A DNA stretch of 64,000 nucleotides, from NCBI RefSeq assembly GCF_000282135.1, contig NZ_AKJW01000083.1:124001-188000 (forward strand), given 5' to 3'. Below the pieces are notes generated by a model. That model did no database searches. It saw nothing but the letters and a program-made list of their open reading frames with translations, and was not told the DNA's origin. Position 1 is the first letter of the stretch. Each line of letters opens with the position of its first letter. Origin of the DNA: Herbaspirillum sp. CF444 (GTDB taxonomy: Bacteria > Pseudomonadota > Gammaproteobacteria > Burkholderiales > Burkholderiaceae_D). A program made the position numbers and the translations under genes. Positions 8,798-17,697 of this stretch are shown here, in pieces.

Positions 8798-10705
8798 TTA
8801 GGCTTTGGTTTCCACCTCGGTTCTGAGGCGTTCCACCAAGACGTCGATAGGCATGACACCCAGATCGACATTGCCCCGCGCACGCACGGCCACTGTGTTT
8901 GTATCGCGTTCTTTATCGCCGACCACCAGAATATAGGGCGGCTTCTGTAAAGAATGCTGCCGTATTTTATAGGTAATCTTCTCGTTACGCAAATCGGTGA
9001 CGACTCTAAACCCTTGTTTTTTCAGCGTTTGCGCAACGTTTTTGACGTATTCGGCCTGCGCGTCGGAAATATTCAGGATGACAACTTGCTCGGGAGCAAG
9101 CCACAGCGGCATCGCGCCGGCATGGTTTTCGATCAGAATCGCGATGAAACGCTCCAGCGAGCCGACGATCGCACGGTGCAGCATGACCGGCACCTTGCGG
9201 TCGTTGTCTTCCGTGACATATTCCGCACCCAGACGCGCCGGCATCGAGAAGTCGACCTGCATGGTGCCGCACTGCCAGGAACGGCCGATAGAGTCTTTCA
9301 GATGATATTCGATCTTCGGACCGTAAAAGGCGCCCTCGCCCGGCAATTCTTCCCATTCGGTGCCGGAAGCGCGGATGGCTTCGCGCAAGGCGTTTTCGGC
9401 CTTGTCCCAGACGGCTTCTTCGCCGATGCGTTTTTCCGGACGCAGCGCCAGCTTCACGGCGACGTCGGTAAAGCCGAAGTTGGTATACACCTCGCGCACC
9501 ACCTTGTTGAAGGCCGCGACTTCTTCCTGCACCTGATCTTCAGTACAGAAAATGTGGCCGTCATCCTGGGTAAAGCCACGTACGCGCATCATGCCGTGCA
9601 GCGCGCCGGACGGCTCATTGCGGTGGCATTGGCCGAACTCGCCGTAACGCAACGGCAGGTCGCGATAGCTGTGCAGGCCGGAATTGAAAATCTGGATATG
9701 GCCAGGGCAATTCATCGGTTTCAACGCATAGGCGCGGTTTTCCGATTCGGTCGTGAACATGTTTTCACGATAGTTTTCCCAATGGCCGGTCTTTTCCCAC
9801 AGTGAGCGGTCCAGGATTTGCGGCGCCTTGACTTCCTGATAGCCGTTGTCCTGATAAACACGGCGCATATATTGCTCGACCTGCTGCCAGATCGACCAGC
9901 CCTTCGGATGCCAGAAAATCAAACCCGGCGCTTCGTCCTGGAAGTGGAAAAAGTCCAGCGCGCGACCCAGTTTGCGGTGATCGCGCTTTTCGGCCTCTTC
10001 CAGCATGTGCAGGTAGCTTTCCTGATCTTCCTTCTTGGCCCAGGCGGTGCCGTAGACACGCTGCAGCATCTCGTTGTTGGAATCGCCGCGCCAGTAGGCG
10101 CCGGCCAGCTTCATCAGCTTGAACACCTTCAGCTTTCCGGTGGACGGCACGTGCGGACCGCGGCACAAGTCGGTGAAGCTGCCTTCCGTATAGAGCGACA
10201 CATCCTGGTCTTGCGGGATGGATTCGATGATCTCGGCCTTGTAAGCTTCGCCGATGGACTTGAAGTAAGCCACCGCCTCGTCGCGCGGCAATACCTTGCG
10301 GGTAACCGGCTCGTCCTTCTTGGCCAGCTCGGCCATTTTCTTTTCGATGGCGGCCAGATCTTCCGGCGTAAACGGACGCTTGTAAGCGAAATCGTAATAG
10401 AAGCCGTTGTCGATCACCGGACCGATGGTCACCTGCGCATCGGGAAACAGTTCTTTCACCGCGTATGCCAGCAAGTGGGCGGTCGAGTGACGGATCACTT
10501 CCAGGCCGTCCGCATCCTTGTCGGTGACGATCGCCAGATCGGAATCTTTTTCGATCAGGAAAGACGTATCGACCAGCTTGCCGTCGACCTTGCCGGCCAG
10601 CGCTGCCTTGGCCAGACCCGCGCCGATGTTGGCGGCGACTTGCGCCACGGTGACGGGCGCGTCGAATTGACGTTGCGAACCATCGGGGAGACGAACTGAA
10701 ACCAT
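8798..10705 (-). CDS. thrS: Threonyl-tRNA synthetase
   Basis: The 635-residue enzyme charges tRNA-Thr and edits serine. It shows an N-terminal TGS domain ([13 protein letters not shown]), the editing-domain HSTAHLL, the class II core with zinc ligand Cys in [10 protein letters not shown], motif 3 in [13 protein letters not shown], and a C-terminal anticodon domain. I start it at the ATG at 10705, which has GGAG eight bases upstream; the ATG four codons earlier (10717) has none. It heads the translation operon. An unusual leader upstream (10769-10970) encodes a threonine-rich peptide followed by a terminator, so thrS is probably controlled by attenuation. Confidence 0.97.
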   Translation of the reverse strand: MVSVRLPDGSQRQFDAPVTVAQVAANIGAGLAKAALAGKVDGKLVDTSFLIEKDSDLAIVTDKDADGLEVIRHSTAHLLAYAVKELFPDAQVTIGPVIDNGFYYDFAYKRPFTPEDLAAIEKKMAELAKKDEPVTRKVLPRDEAVAYFKSIGEAYKAEIIESIPQDQDVSLYTEGSFTDLCRGPHVPSTGKLKVFKLMKLAGAYWRGDSNNEMLQRVYGTAWAKKEDQESYLHMLEEAEKRDHRKLGRALDFFHFQDEAPGLIFWHPKGWSIWQQVEQYMRRVYQDNGYQEVKAPQILDRSLWEKTGHWENYRENMFTTESENRAYALKPMNCPGHIQIFNSGLHSYRDLPLRYGEFGQCHRNEPSGALHGMMRVRGFTQDDGHIFCTEDQVQEEVAAFNKVVREVYTNFGFTDVAVKLALRPEKRIGEEAVWDKAENALREAIRASGTEWEELPGEGAFYGPKIEYHLKDSIGRSWQCGTMQVDFSMPARLGAEYVTEDNDRKVPVMLHRAIVGSLERFIAILIENHAGAMPLWLAPEQVVILNISDAQAEYVKNVAQTLKKQGFRVVTDLRNEKITYKIRQHSLQKPPYILVVGDKERDTNTVAVRARGNVDLGVMPIDVLVERLRTEVETKA

Positions 10706-10768
10706 TTTGAACTCCATCTCGGCATTTTTTGCCGACGCTTGATTTATAGAATGCGGAAAATAAGGACG

Positions 10769-10812
10769 AAAAAAAACGCGGACCAGCCGCGCTTTTTCAG
10801 AAGACGAAAAAG
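10769..10812 (-). terminator. thrS attenuator: terminator and competing antiterminator hairpins
   Basis: On the minus strand the terminator is AAAAAGCGCGG-CTGGT-CCGCGTTTTT with eight consecutive U (10769-10797). A second hairpin, CTTTTTC-gtcttct-GAAAAAG (10792-10812), uses the same AAAAAG as the terminator's 5' arm, so the two cannot form together. The antiterminator begins eight bases after the stop codon of the threonine-rich peptide at 10820. A ribosome that reaches that stop would cover its 5' arm and favour termination. A ribosome stalled on the Thr codons would leave it free. Confidence 0.8.
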
Positions 10813-10819
10813 AACCCGA

Positions 10820-10861
10820 CTAGCGTCGCGTAGAGACCTTGGTGGTAGTTCGCGGTGTCAT
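10820..10861 (-). CDS. thrS leader peptide, threonine-rich
   Basis: A 13-codon frame reads MTPRTTTKVSTRR and then TAG. Five of 13 codons are threonine, three of them consecutive (ACT ACC ACC). AAAGG lies ten bases upstream of the ATG. It sits in the thrS leader between an extended -10 promoter (10962-10970) and the attenuator hairpins (10769-10812), the layout of classical amino acid attenuation. It is too short for ordinary gene finders. The coding claim rests on codon content and position. Confidence 0.75.
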   Translation of the reverse strand: MTPRTTTKVSTRR

Positions 10862-10961
10862 AACCGGTGTGCCTTTCTCGCTCTTACATGCTGAATAGGG
10901 AATACTGCAAAAACATGATCACATCATGCACGTTAAGCGTGCAACCATGCAACATCGCGTA

Positions 10962-10970
10962 ATTATAACA
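10962..10970 (-). promoter_or_regulatory. Extended -10 promoter for the thrS operon
   Basis: The minus strand reads TGTTATAAT, a perfect extended -10 element (TGnTATAAT). The -35 position at about 10985-10990 is GCGTAA and poor, as expected for an extended -10 promoter. Transcription would start near 10955, giving a leader of ~250 bases before thrS. A TGCACG/CGTGCA hairpin (10927-10943) falls early in that leader. Confidence 0.6.
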
Positions 10971-10989
10971 AATTAGTAGCGTTGTTACG

Positions 10990-12034
10990 CTGCTTTGCAG
11001 CGCACGGCCAAGAAAGCCCGCATACGCACCAGCGACCAAATGGACTCCCTGCGCCCGGCCAGGTCTGAAAAATCGCACCGAGGCCAAGCTACTTATTGAA
11101 CGCGGCGCGCAGCTGCATGAAGAACGCAAGCAGCCAATACCAGGCCCTGCCCAAGAATGGCGCAGTATTTACGCGACCAGTCGCGCACGACACCGGAGAA
11201 CGAGGCCTTGCGATCCTCGCTTCAAACAGTAGATCAACGCTCCACTCAGATTCGTCTGACCTATTTTCCACACCCGTGTAGGTAAAGTCTGACAGACAAT
11301 GCGAACGCGGCCGCTCGATCCGGACTGCCGCTGCCCGATCCGGCAGACCCGATGCATGTCATAGAACTCATTTCACAAATCGGTCTGAGACGCGCTCTAG
11401 TAAACGTTAGTGATATCGGCCCACCGCGAACGTTACTATGCGATCCCTGCTAGGCATGTGCTGCATCAAGCTAACGGCTGGGCAGGCGAGACAAATGCGC
11501 CGGCACCTTAACGCGTTCTCGCTCGTCCGCAATGACACCATCGTATTCGCCACGCTCGATTCATCGCGTTCAATCGATGCCGACAACGTCTGTGAAGTAC
11601 TGCTGATGACGGAAGCAATCAATGCAACCGCCACTCACATCAGCGTGCGCCACGTGGCTTGCACACCATGCACACGAGTGGCTCACCTACCTCAGCGGAA
11701 CACTTTCCTGGCTTGTTATTCTCATCCGGCGCCCAGATCTTGGGCACCCAAGAAATCCAATTTGGTGCACCACAGCATCACAGTTAACATCTTGTGAATT
11801 ATTAAAAAGCAAGATGTAACAAATCGTTTTTAATCTGAACCTACACAGCTCCTCTCTGGTCTCAATGTTGTCCTGCAACATGCCCTGAAAAACGCATTCG
11901 ATGCGCCTCTTCAAAAGGACAGTTGACTTTGAATTGCTTTAGAACGTCAGTCAATAAATGACCAGGCTGACCCTACTTATTTTCTTGTACGGGCCACGGC
12001 CATTACTTGCTCAGTATTTGTTAAAGGAAGGACC
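10990..12034. other. Long stretch without a convincing gene
   Basis: About 1 kb upstream of the thrS promoter has only short open frames on both strands, none with a recognisable family, a good ribosome site or consistent codon bias. At 11040-11080 the text GACTCCCTGCGCCC followed by a partly matching core resembles the palindromic repeat unit at 31038-31119. The region could hold decayed genes or repeats. I see no tRNA. Confidence 0.5.
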
Positions 12035-12199
12035 ATGCAAACAAACGTTCACTCGCAGTTCCTGGCCCCCGCCTTAAAGAATAGCTCCGTCGCGATAAGC
12101 GCCCATGCCATTCATTGCGTTCATTGCGAAACCTCCGTGCAATTCCGTTCATTATTTTTCGATTCAGATCTTTAGAATTCCTCGCGTGGTTATCGGTGA
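12035..12199 (+). CDS. Possible small protein (54 aa), unknown
   Basis: The frame MQTNVHSQFLAPALKNSS... runs 54 codons from an ATG preceded by AAAGGAAGG at an ideal four to five bases, by far the best ribosome site in the 11.0-12.5 kb stretch. No family is recognised. There is no clear signal peptide, and the second half is rich in Arg, Phe and Ile. It might be a real small protein, the start of a decayed gene, or chance. Confidence 0.3.
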
Positions 12200-12494
12200 C
12201 AAGCGTTCTGATTGCCGCTAGTGCATCTTGATGCAAAGCGATAACTGCGAGGCGGCGGCACGCACGTGCACAGCCGACACCAGATTTTTTTGATGCAATT
12301 GCCACCTGCCTGAATCATTCGAACGATTCCGAGCAATGGTCTCTCGTCGCGCTTAGAAAAACACAAAGCGGCTTATCGGCGTACATCCTTACTATTTTTC
12401 GGCCTGCTCGCCATGTAATGAGCAGTCGTAAAAATGGTCTGTGGTGTCGCAGTTACGCGTTTGTACGTCATTCTTTATGCCAGAAAGATCATTG

Positions 12495-13787
12495 ATGAGC
12501 AGACCTATAAAAAGCCTCGTCGGAAGACGTGTCCTGTTTTGCGGTTTACCGTGGAAAAGCGTTCTTCTGATACCGATCTGCTCTTGCGCAGCAGCACCTG
12601 CCTTTGCCGGGGATGCTGTGCAGACCGACTACATTCCGTCGCCCGACATCGTTATCCCTACACCGGATGCCGTCACGCCGTATGTGGGTTACGGCATCAG
12701 CTATGACAGTAATTTGCTGAGATTGCCAAGTGCGGCGTCTGCGCAAACCGCGGGGATCGGCAGCAACTTATCCGATTTCACACGCAGCGCACTATTCGGC
12801 CTAACGGTAGACAAGACTTTCAGTCAGCAACACCTCACGGCTAATCTGAATGCCGCCAAAGTCGATTACGACAGATTCAGCCAACTCGATCATATCGACA
12901 AAAATGCAGCGCTGAATTGGAACTGGCATGCCGGTCAACAGTTTCAGGGCAATGTCGGCACCAGCTATACGCAAGGCCTGACACCTTTCATCAACTTCCA
13001 TTTACTGGAACGTAATTTACGCACCACCGAGAAGTTTTACGCAGACGGCAGCTGGCTGTTAGGGCCCAGCTGGCGCCTGCGGGGCGGACTGGTGCACAGC
13101 AAGTTATGGTACGACCTCGCATCGCAACAGCCGGGCAACAACACCCAGAATCAAGAGGAACTGGGAGTGGACTACCTGGCTTCCAGCGGCAGTACCATCG
13201 GCCTGCAGCTGCGTCATACCAGAGCCGACTATCCCAATCCTGAATTGAACGGCGCCACCGCGGTCTTGAACGGCTATAGCCAGGACGAACTCAAGGCCAA
13301 GATCGATTGGCTGTTAACTGGCAAGACCACGCTGCATTTTCTGGGCGGCTGGGTGAGCCGCAAGCAGGATGAATTTTCTTCGCGCAATTTCAGTGGCATC
13401 AATACGCGCGTCTCCGCCGATTGGCTGGCCACGGGAAAAATTGCAGTGTCCGTCGCCGGCTGGCGGGAAATCGGTGCGATCGATGATGTCTCCGTCGTGT
13501 ACTCACTGAATCACGGTGCCAGCATTGGATCGAGTTGGCAATATTCTGAACAGGTCCAGCTGGTGGCGCAATACAGATATATAGAGAGAAATTTCAACCA
13601 ATCGTCCGAGCTGGGCGCCGCCTATCCCAACGACACGTTGCGCGACATGGCTCTGAGCCTGGTCTATAACCCGACCCGGAAATGGCGCATCCAGCTGTCC
13701 GGCACGCGTAGTACCCAGACCCTCCAGAATGCTTCGGGTGGCTACGTAAGCAACGGCGTGATGCTCACCACACGCTATACGTTTTGA
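12495..13787 (+). CDS. epsL: EpsL-type outer-membrane beta-barrel exopolysaccharide protein
   Basis: This ~430-residue protein has a signal peptide (MSRPIKSLVGRR..., cleavage near APAFAG). The body has alternating beta-strand segments and a C-terminal ...TTRYTF ending in Phe, typical of outer-membrane barrels. The opening region (TPYVGYGISYDSNLLRLPS) matches the EpsL family of methanolan-type clusters, where the protein is thought to help export or anchor the polymer. It is the first gene of the eps cluster and ends 12 bases before epsB. The ATG at 12495 gives the cleanest signal peptide; in-frame starts at 12441 and 12477 are possible. Confidence 0.75.
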   Translation: MSRPIKSLVGRRVLFCGLPWKSVLLIPICSCAAAPAFAGDAVQTDYIPSPDIVIPTPDAVTPYVGYGISYDSNLLRLPSAASAQTAGIGSNLSDFTRSALFGLTVDKTFSQQHLTANLNAAKVDYDRFSQLDHIDKNAALNWNWHAGQQFQGNVGTSYTQGLTPFINFHLLERNLRTTEKFYADGSWLLGPSWRLRGGLVHSKLWYDLASQQPGNNTQNQEELGVDYLASSGSTIGLQLRHTRADYPNPELNGATAVLNGYSQDELKAKIDWLLTGKTTLHFLGGWVSRKQDEFSSRNFSGINTRVSADWLATGKIAVSVAGWREIGAIDDVSVVYSLNHGASIGSSWQYSEQVQLVAQYRYIERNFNQSSELGAAYPNDTLRDMALSLVYNPTRKWRIQLSGTRSTQTLQNASGGYVSNGVMLTTRYTF

Positions 13788-13798
13788 GGTGACCGATC

Positions 13799-15190
13799 AT
13801 GACCGAAAATGACATCCCCCTGGTTTCATTCTTCAAACGCCTGCTCGATCCGCTGATTATTCTTGGTTCCTTGTATCTGAGCATCTTGATACAGGACGAA
13901 GTATTCACGGGCAGCTATCTGGTGTTGATGATTATCGCCTTCTTCGTATCCTCCTATATCTACGAACAGATTGACCTGTATCGCACTTTGCACGTCGGTA
14001 AACAACATGCGTATGCCGTTGATATTTTTCTGGGATGGATGATCATCATCACTATTCTGGCGCTCATTGGACAAGGTACCGGCTTGCGCTATGATTTTTC
14101 TGACAAGGTCATCGCCATCTGGTTTGCCAGCGCGCCGGTTGCATTGCTGCTGAGTCGGTTGACTGCATATAAGCTGGCCTTCCACTTCGGCAAGCATCCG
14201 GAAGTACGCTCCGCGGTGATCGTCGGCACCAACGACCCTGAGGGCGGCATCCTTAGCCGTCTGGCATCGCAGGGCAAGGCAAGTCAGACTCTCGACATCC
14301 GCGGCTTCTTTGAAAATCCGGATGAATTGGCGAACCTGCACGCGCCTTTTTCCAGCCCTCACCTTGGTGCCATTGCCGAGGTCAGCGCGTATGTCCAGAA
14401 ACACAAGATCAGAACGATCTTCATCTGCCTGCCCATGACGGAGCAACACAAAGTTCTGGCGCTGATGGAAGAATTGCGCGACACCACGGCCTCGGTCTAT
14501 CTGGTGCCGGATATCTATACCCATGGTTTCATACAAGCTCGCCTCGATCATGTCGGCGGTGTACCGGTGATCGGCATCTGGGAAACACCCTTCACCGGCC
14601 TGCGCGGTGTCGTCAAGCGCGGCAGCGACATTGTTTTGGCATTAATGATCCAGCTCATGTTGTTGCCCATCATGCTGGTGATTGCCTGCGGCGTCAAACT
14701 TTCATCCCCCGGAAAAATCATCTTTGCTCAGCGCCGTTATGGCTTGAATGGCGAAGAAATCGTGGTCTATAAATTTCGTTCAATGACGGTCGCAGAAGAT
14801 GGCGACAAAGTCGACCAGGCCAAAAAGAACGACGTTCGCGTTACCCGTTTTGGCGGATTTTTACGGCGCACCTCACTCGACGAATTGCCGCAATTTTTTA
14901 ACGTGCTGCAGGGGCGTATGAGTATCGTCGGTCCACGCCCTCACGCAGTCGCACATAACGAGCTTTATCGAAAACTCATCAGCGGCTATATGTTGCGGCA
15001 CAAGGTGAAGCCCGGCATTACCGGCTGGGCCCAGGTGAACGGCTATCGCGGCGAGACCGATACCCTGGACAAAATGCGTTCGCGTATTGCATACGACCTT
15101 GAATACCTGCGCAATTGGTCTTTGACGCTGGATTTATGGATCATCGTTCGCACTGTCAAAGAAGTCTTGAAAAAAGATAGCGCTTACTGA
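13799..15190 (+). CDS. epsB: Undecaprenyl-phosphate hexose-1-phosphate transferase (EpsB/WcaJ family)
   Basis: The 463-residue membrane protein starts exopolysaccharide repeat-unit synthesis by moving a sugar-1-phosphate to undecaprenyl phosphate. It has four N-terminal transmembrane helices (about 12-130), a central Rossmann-like domain, a further helix near 280, and a C-terminal sugar transferase domain with KFRSMTV, RRTSLDELPQFFNVL and SIVGPRPH. It follows epsL by 12 bases. Glucose-1-phosphate is the usual donor in this family, but that is inferred. Confidence 0.92.
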   Translation: MTENDIPLVSFFKRLLDPLIILGSLYLSILIQDEVFTGSYLVLMIIAFFVSSYIYEQIDLYRTLHVGKQHAYAVDIFLGWMIIITILALIGQGTGLRYDFSDKVIAIWFASAPVALLLSRLTAYKLAFHFGKHPEVRSAVIVGTNDPEGGILSRLASQGKASQTLDIRGFFENPDELANLHAPFSSPHLGAIAEVSAYVQKHKIRTIFICLPMTEQHKVLALMEELRDTTASVYLVPDIYTHGFIQARLDHVGGVPVIGIWETPFTGLRGVVKRGSDIVLALMIQLMLLPIMLVIACGVKLSSPGKIIFAQRRYGLNGEEIVVYKFRSMTVAEDGDKVDQAKKNDVRVTRFGGFLRRTSLDELPQFFNVLQGRMSIVGPRPHAVAHNELYRKLISGYMLRHKVKPGITGWAQVNGYRGETDTLDKMRSRIAYDLEYLRNWSLTLDLWIIVRTVKEVLKKDSAY

Positions 15191-15287
15191 TCCATAGCAA
15201 AAGAAGGATGGCAGGAGACATAGCTGCGATCGCATGCAGCGCTGGAGATCGATCCCGATGTGATGAATTTTTATCTGGAGAAGCATC

Positions 15288-15812
15288 ATGCAAAGAACCA
15301 AGTTGTTGATGACCGTTTTATTTACCACTTCTTGCGGCGCCGCCAGCGCCGCCACGCCGCTTTTTGAAATCGATACAAACCAGGACAGGGGAACCTATGT
15401 GCAGGCCATCGATGCTTATCCAGCCAGCGTGATCAATCCACTGCCGGCGTTGCCAGGCAGCCGTGTAACGCCTTCCACGGGACGGGTTTCCGCTGCTTCT
15501 GTGGTCTTTGGCGAAACGGATGCCGCTAGAGATACTACGTCCCTGGGCGGCCAGCTGCTTGCGGTGGGCTATTCACCTGCCCTCAACAGTCCGCTGGAAG
15601 CGGCATCAACGACCTCCACACTGAATATTACGGATGATTCTCTGTTTTATTTCCTGCAGGATTTTCAGGCACAACCGCTGCAAAAACCTGCACGCTGGAG
15701 CCTGTTTCTACTAGGGATTGGCTTCTTGCTGTACCAGATCCGGCCGCGCTCGATGCGAGCTTCGATCGGCTTCCCGCCCGCATCGATATCGACTGCGCCA
15801 AGGGTTGCGTGA
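15288..15812 (+). CDS. Secreted protein with PEP-CTERM-like C-terminus
   Basis: The 174-residue protein has a signal peptide (cleavage near GAASAA), a low-complexity middle and a C-terminal unit of KPARWSLFLLGIGFLLYQ followed by Arg-rich RPRSMR. The order short motif, hydrophobic helix, basic cluster is that of PEP-CTERM sorting signals. The Pro-Glu-Pro is replaced by a Lys-Pro-Ala, and a further 20 residues follow the basic cluster. No exosortase gene is in the window. It lies between epsB and epsD, where small sorted proteins occur in related clusters. Its function is unknown. Confidence 0.6.
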   Translation: MQRTKLLMTVLFTTSCGAASAATPLFEIDTNQDRGTYVQAIDAYPASVINPLPALPGSRVTPSTGRVSAASVVFGETDAARDTTSLGGQLLAVGYSPALNSPLEAASTTSTLNITDDSLFYFLQDFQAQPLQKPARWSLFLLGIGFLLYQIRPRSMRASIGFPPASISTAPRVA

Positions 15813-15816
15813 TTTC

Positions 15817-16821
15817 ATGCTAACCATGGCTCTTTATCCAATGGAGAAAATGCCGACTGCTTTTTCACAACGAAAGGCAGTCGGCATTGCGCTCTTGCTG
15901 ACTGTCGTGAGCTTGTCGGCTTGCGGCGATAAGGAAAAAAATACCGGCAAAGTGCTGGCCCGTGTCGATGGCAAACCGATCACCGCGTTTCAGCTGGAAA
16001 CCGAATTGAAGTATGCCGGCGGCGCCAAAGGCATGGAACAACATCCGCCAGTACGCGGGCAGGCACTGGAGGCCTTGATTGATCGTCAGATCCTGCTCGA
16101 CGAGGCCATGCGCAACAAGCTCGACCGCAATCCGAAATTGATACAGGTCGTCAATCGTTTCAAGACCCAGGCGATTGTCCAGGCCTACCTGGAATCGATA
16201 GAGGCAAACCGGGGAAAACCGTCCAAGGCGGAAGTCGATGCCTATTTTAAAGCTCACCCGGAACTGTTTGCGAATCGGAAGATTTTCAATATCCAGCAGT
16301 TGAGTATTGTTGACCGCGACCTGAGTTTGCCGCTCAAGACAATGATGGATTCTGCCCGGTCCCTGGATCAGGTCGAAATCTGGTTGGAAAAGCATGCCAT
16401 TGCCTATGACAAAGGCAAGCTTTCCTATACCAGCGGCGAATTGCCGCCCGACGTTGCCGAACGGCTTCAGAAGCTCAGGCGCAACCGTTTCTTTATCTTG
16501 AAAGACGGGCAGCGAGATCGGTTGTGCATGTTGATCGATTGGAAAGATAGTCCCGTCACAGAGGAAACCGCCTACCCGCAGATCGAGCGTTATCTGCTCA
16601 ACAAAAAAATGCAGGAAGTCTCCGCAGCAGAAATTGCACGGCTGCGTTCTGCGGCGAAGATCGAATACGTCGAGAAACCCGCTGCGTTGATAGTTGAGAA
16701 CACATCAACTTTAGTCATGACCTTGCCCGGCCAACCAGAGACTGCCGTCGCCAGTGCCCACGCCGTGCATGAAGACCACCATTTTGTCCAAGATAAATCC
16801 ATCGCTGAAATCACTAAATAA
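15817..16821 (+). CDS. epsD: EpsD family peptidyl-prolyl isomerase-like lipoprotein
   Basis: This resembles the EpsD family of SurA/parvulin-like proteins tied to EPS clusters. The N-terminal lipobox ends LTVVSLSAC|GDK, so it is probably an outer- or inner-membrane lipoprotein facing the periplasm. A SurA_N-like helical segment (ALEALIDRQILLDEAMRNKLDRN) follows, with a poorly conserved PPIase part behind it. Several ATGs (15817, 15826, 15841, 15850) are in frame and none has a strong ribosome site. I took the first, four bases after the upstream stop, which suggests coupling. The lipobox position would better suit 15850. Confidence 0.75.
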   Translation: MLTMALYPMEKMPTAFSQRKAVGIALLLTVVSLSACGDKEKNTGKVLARVDGKPITAFQLETELKYAGGAKGMEQHPPVRGQALEALIDRQILLDEAMRNKLDRNPKLIQVVNRFKTQAIVQAYLESIEANRGKPSKAEVDAYFKAHPELFANRKIFNIQQLSIVDRDLSLPLKTMMDSARSLDQVEIWLEKHAIAYDKGKLSYTSGELPPDVAERLQKLRRNRFFILKDGQRDRLCMLIDWKDSPVTEETAYPQIERYLLNKKMQEVSAAEIARLRSAAKIEYVEKPAALIVENTSTLVMTLPGQPETAVASAHAVHEDHHFVQDKSIAEITK

Positions 16822-16829
16822 GGTACAGG

Positions 16830-17633
16830 ATGAATATGATGAAACCACGATTTCCTCAAGCCATACTGGCAGTCTGGTTGCTGCTTCTTTGCTGCACTTC
16901 CGCGTTCGCAACAGATACGCCATTGGGAGCCGGCGATACCGTGAAAATCTCGGTCTTCGGCAATCCAGATCTGAGCCTGGAAACGCAAGTCAGCGATGCT
17001 GGCGACATCACCTTTCCCATGATCGGCAATGTCGGTGTCGGCGGCTTGTCTGTCCCCGACGCCGAAAAGAAAATTTCCGCGCTGCTGACGCAAGGTGGCT
17101 TCCTGCATAAAGCACAAGTCAATATTCTGGTCACCAAAGTGCAAAGCCAGATGGTGTCGGTGCTAGGGCAGGTCTTGCATCCCGGACGCTATGTCATCAG
17201 CGGCCAGCGCAAGGTAACGGACATGCTGGCGATGGCCGGCGGCGTCGGCCCCGACGGCGGCGATACCGTCACCGTCATTGGCATGCGCAATGGCCAGTCC
17301 AGCAAACAAGTGATCAATCTGGCTCAAATAGTTCATTCACCCGATATGACATCGGATCTGGAATTGCGCAACGGCGACACGGTGTATGTCGATCGCGCGC
17401 CGAAATTCTATATCTACGGTGAAGTGCAGCATCCCGGCGGCTACCGGCTGGAAGCCGAGATGACTGTGCTGCAGGCCCTGTCCGTGGGCGGCGGATTGAC
17501 CCCGCGCGGCACCGAACGCGGCCTGCGGATAAAACGCCGCGATGCCAGCGGCAATCTGCAAATGATCGACGCAAAGAACAATACGGTGCTACAGGCAGAT
17601 GACATTGTGTATGTGAAAGAGAGCCTGTTCTGA
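16830..17633 (+). CDS. epsE: Polysaccharide export (OPX/Wza-like) protein EpsE
   Basis: The 267-residue protein has a signal peptide (cleavage near SAFA|T) and a polysaccharide-export domain (LGAGDTVKISVFGNPDLSLE, about 32-115). Two SLBB domains follow (VSVLGQVLHPGRYVIS and FYIYGEVQHPGGYRLE). It forms the periplasmic part of the outer-membrane export channel, partnered by EpsF and EpsG. It lacks a lipobox cysteine and a long C-terminal helix, so it is the short type that needs another outer-membrane partner, possibly EpsL. It is nine bases downstream of epsD. Confidence 0.9.
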   Translation: MNMMKPRFPQAILAVWLLLLCCTSAFATDTPLGAGDTVKISVFGNPDLSLETQVSDAGDITFPMIGNVGVGGLSVPDAEKKISALLTQGGFLHKAQVNILVTKVQSQMVSVLGQVLHPGRYVISGQRKVTDMLAMAGGVGPDGGDTVTVIGMRNGQSSKQVINLAQIVHSPDMTSDLELRNGDTVYVDRAPKFYIYGEVQHPGGYRLEAEMTVLQALSVGGGLTPRGTERGLRIKRRDASGNLQMIDAKNNTVLQADDIVYVKESLF

Positions 17634-17697
17634 TGCACGCCGCTATCGAACTATTCTTTCGCCGCCATTTTTCGGCCTGCACCAGGACGGAGCTGCC

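Noticed and set aside
11438-11797. 119-codon plus-strand frame in the gap after thrS
   Set aside because: No ribosome site, no known family, a reverse frame of similar length overlaps it, and composition is unlike the neighbouring genes.
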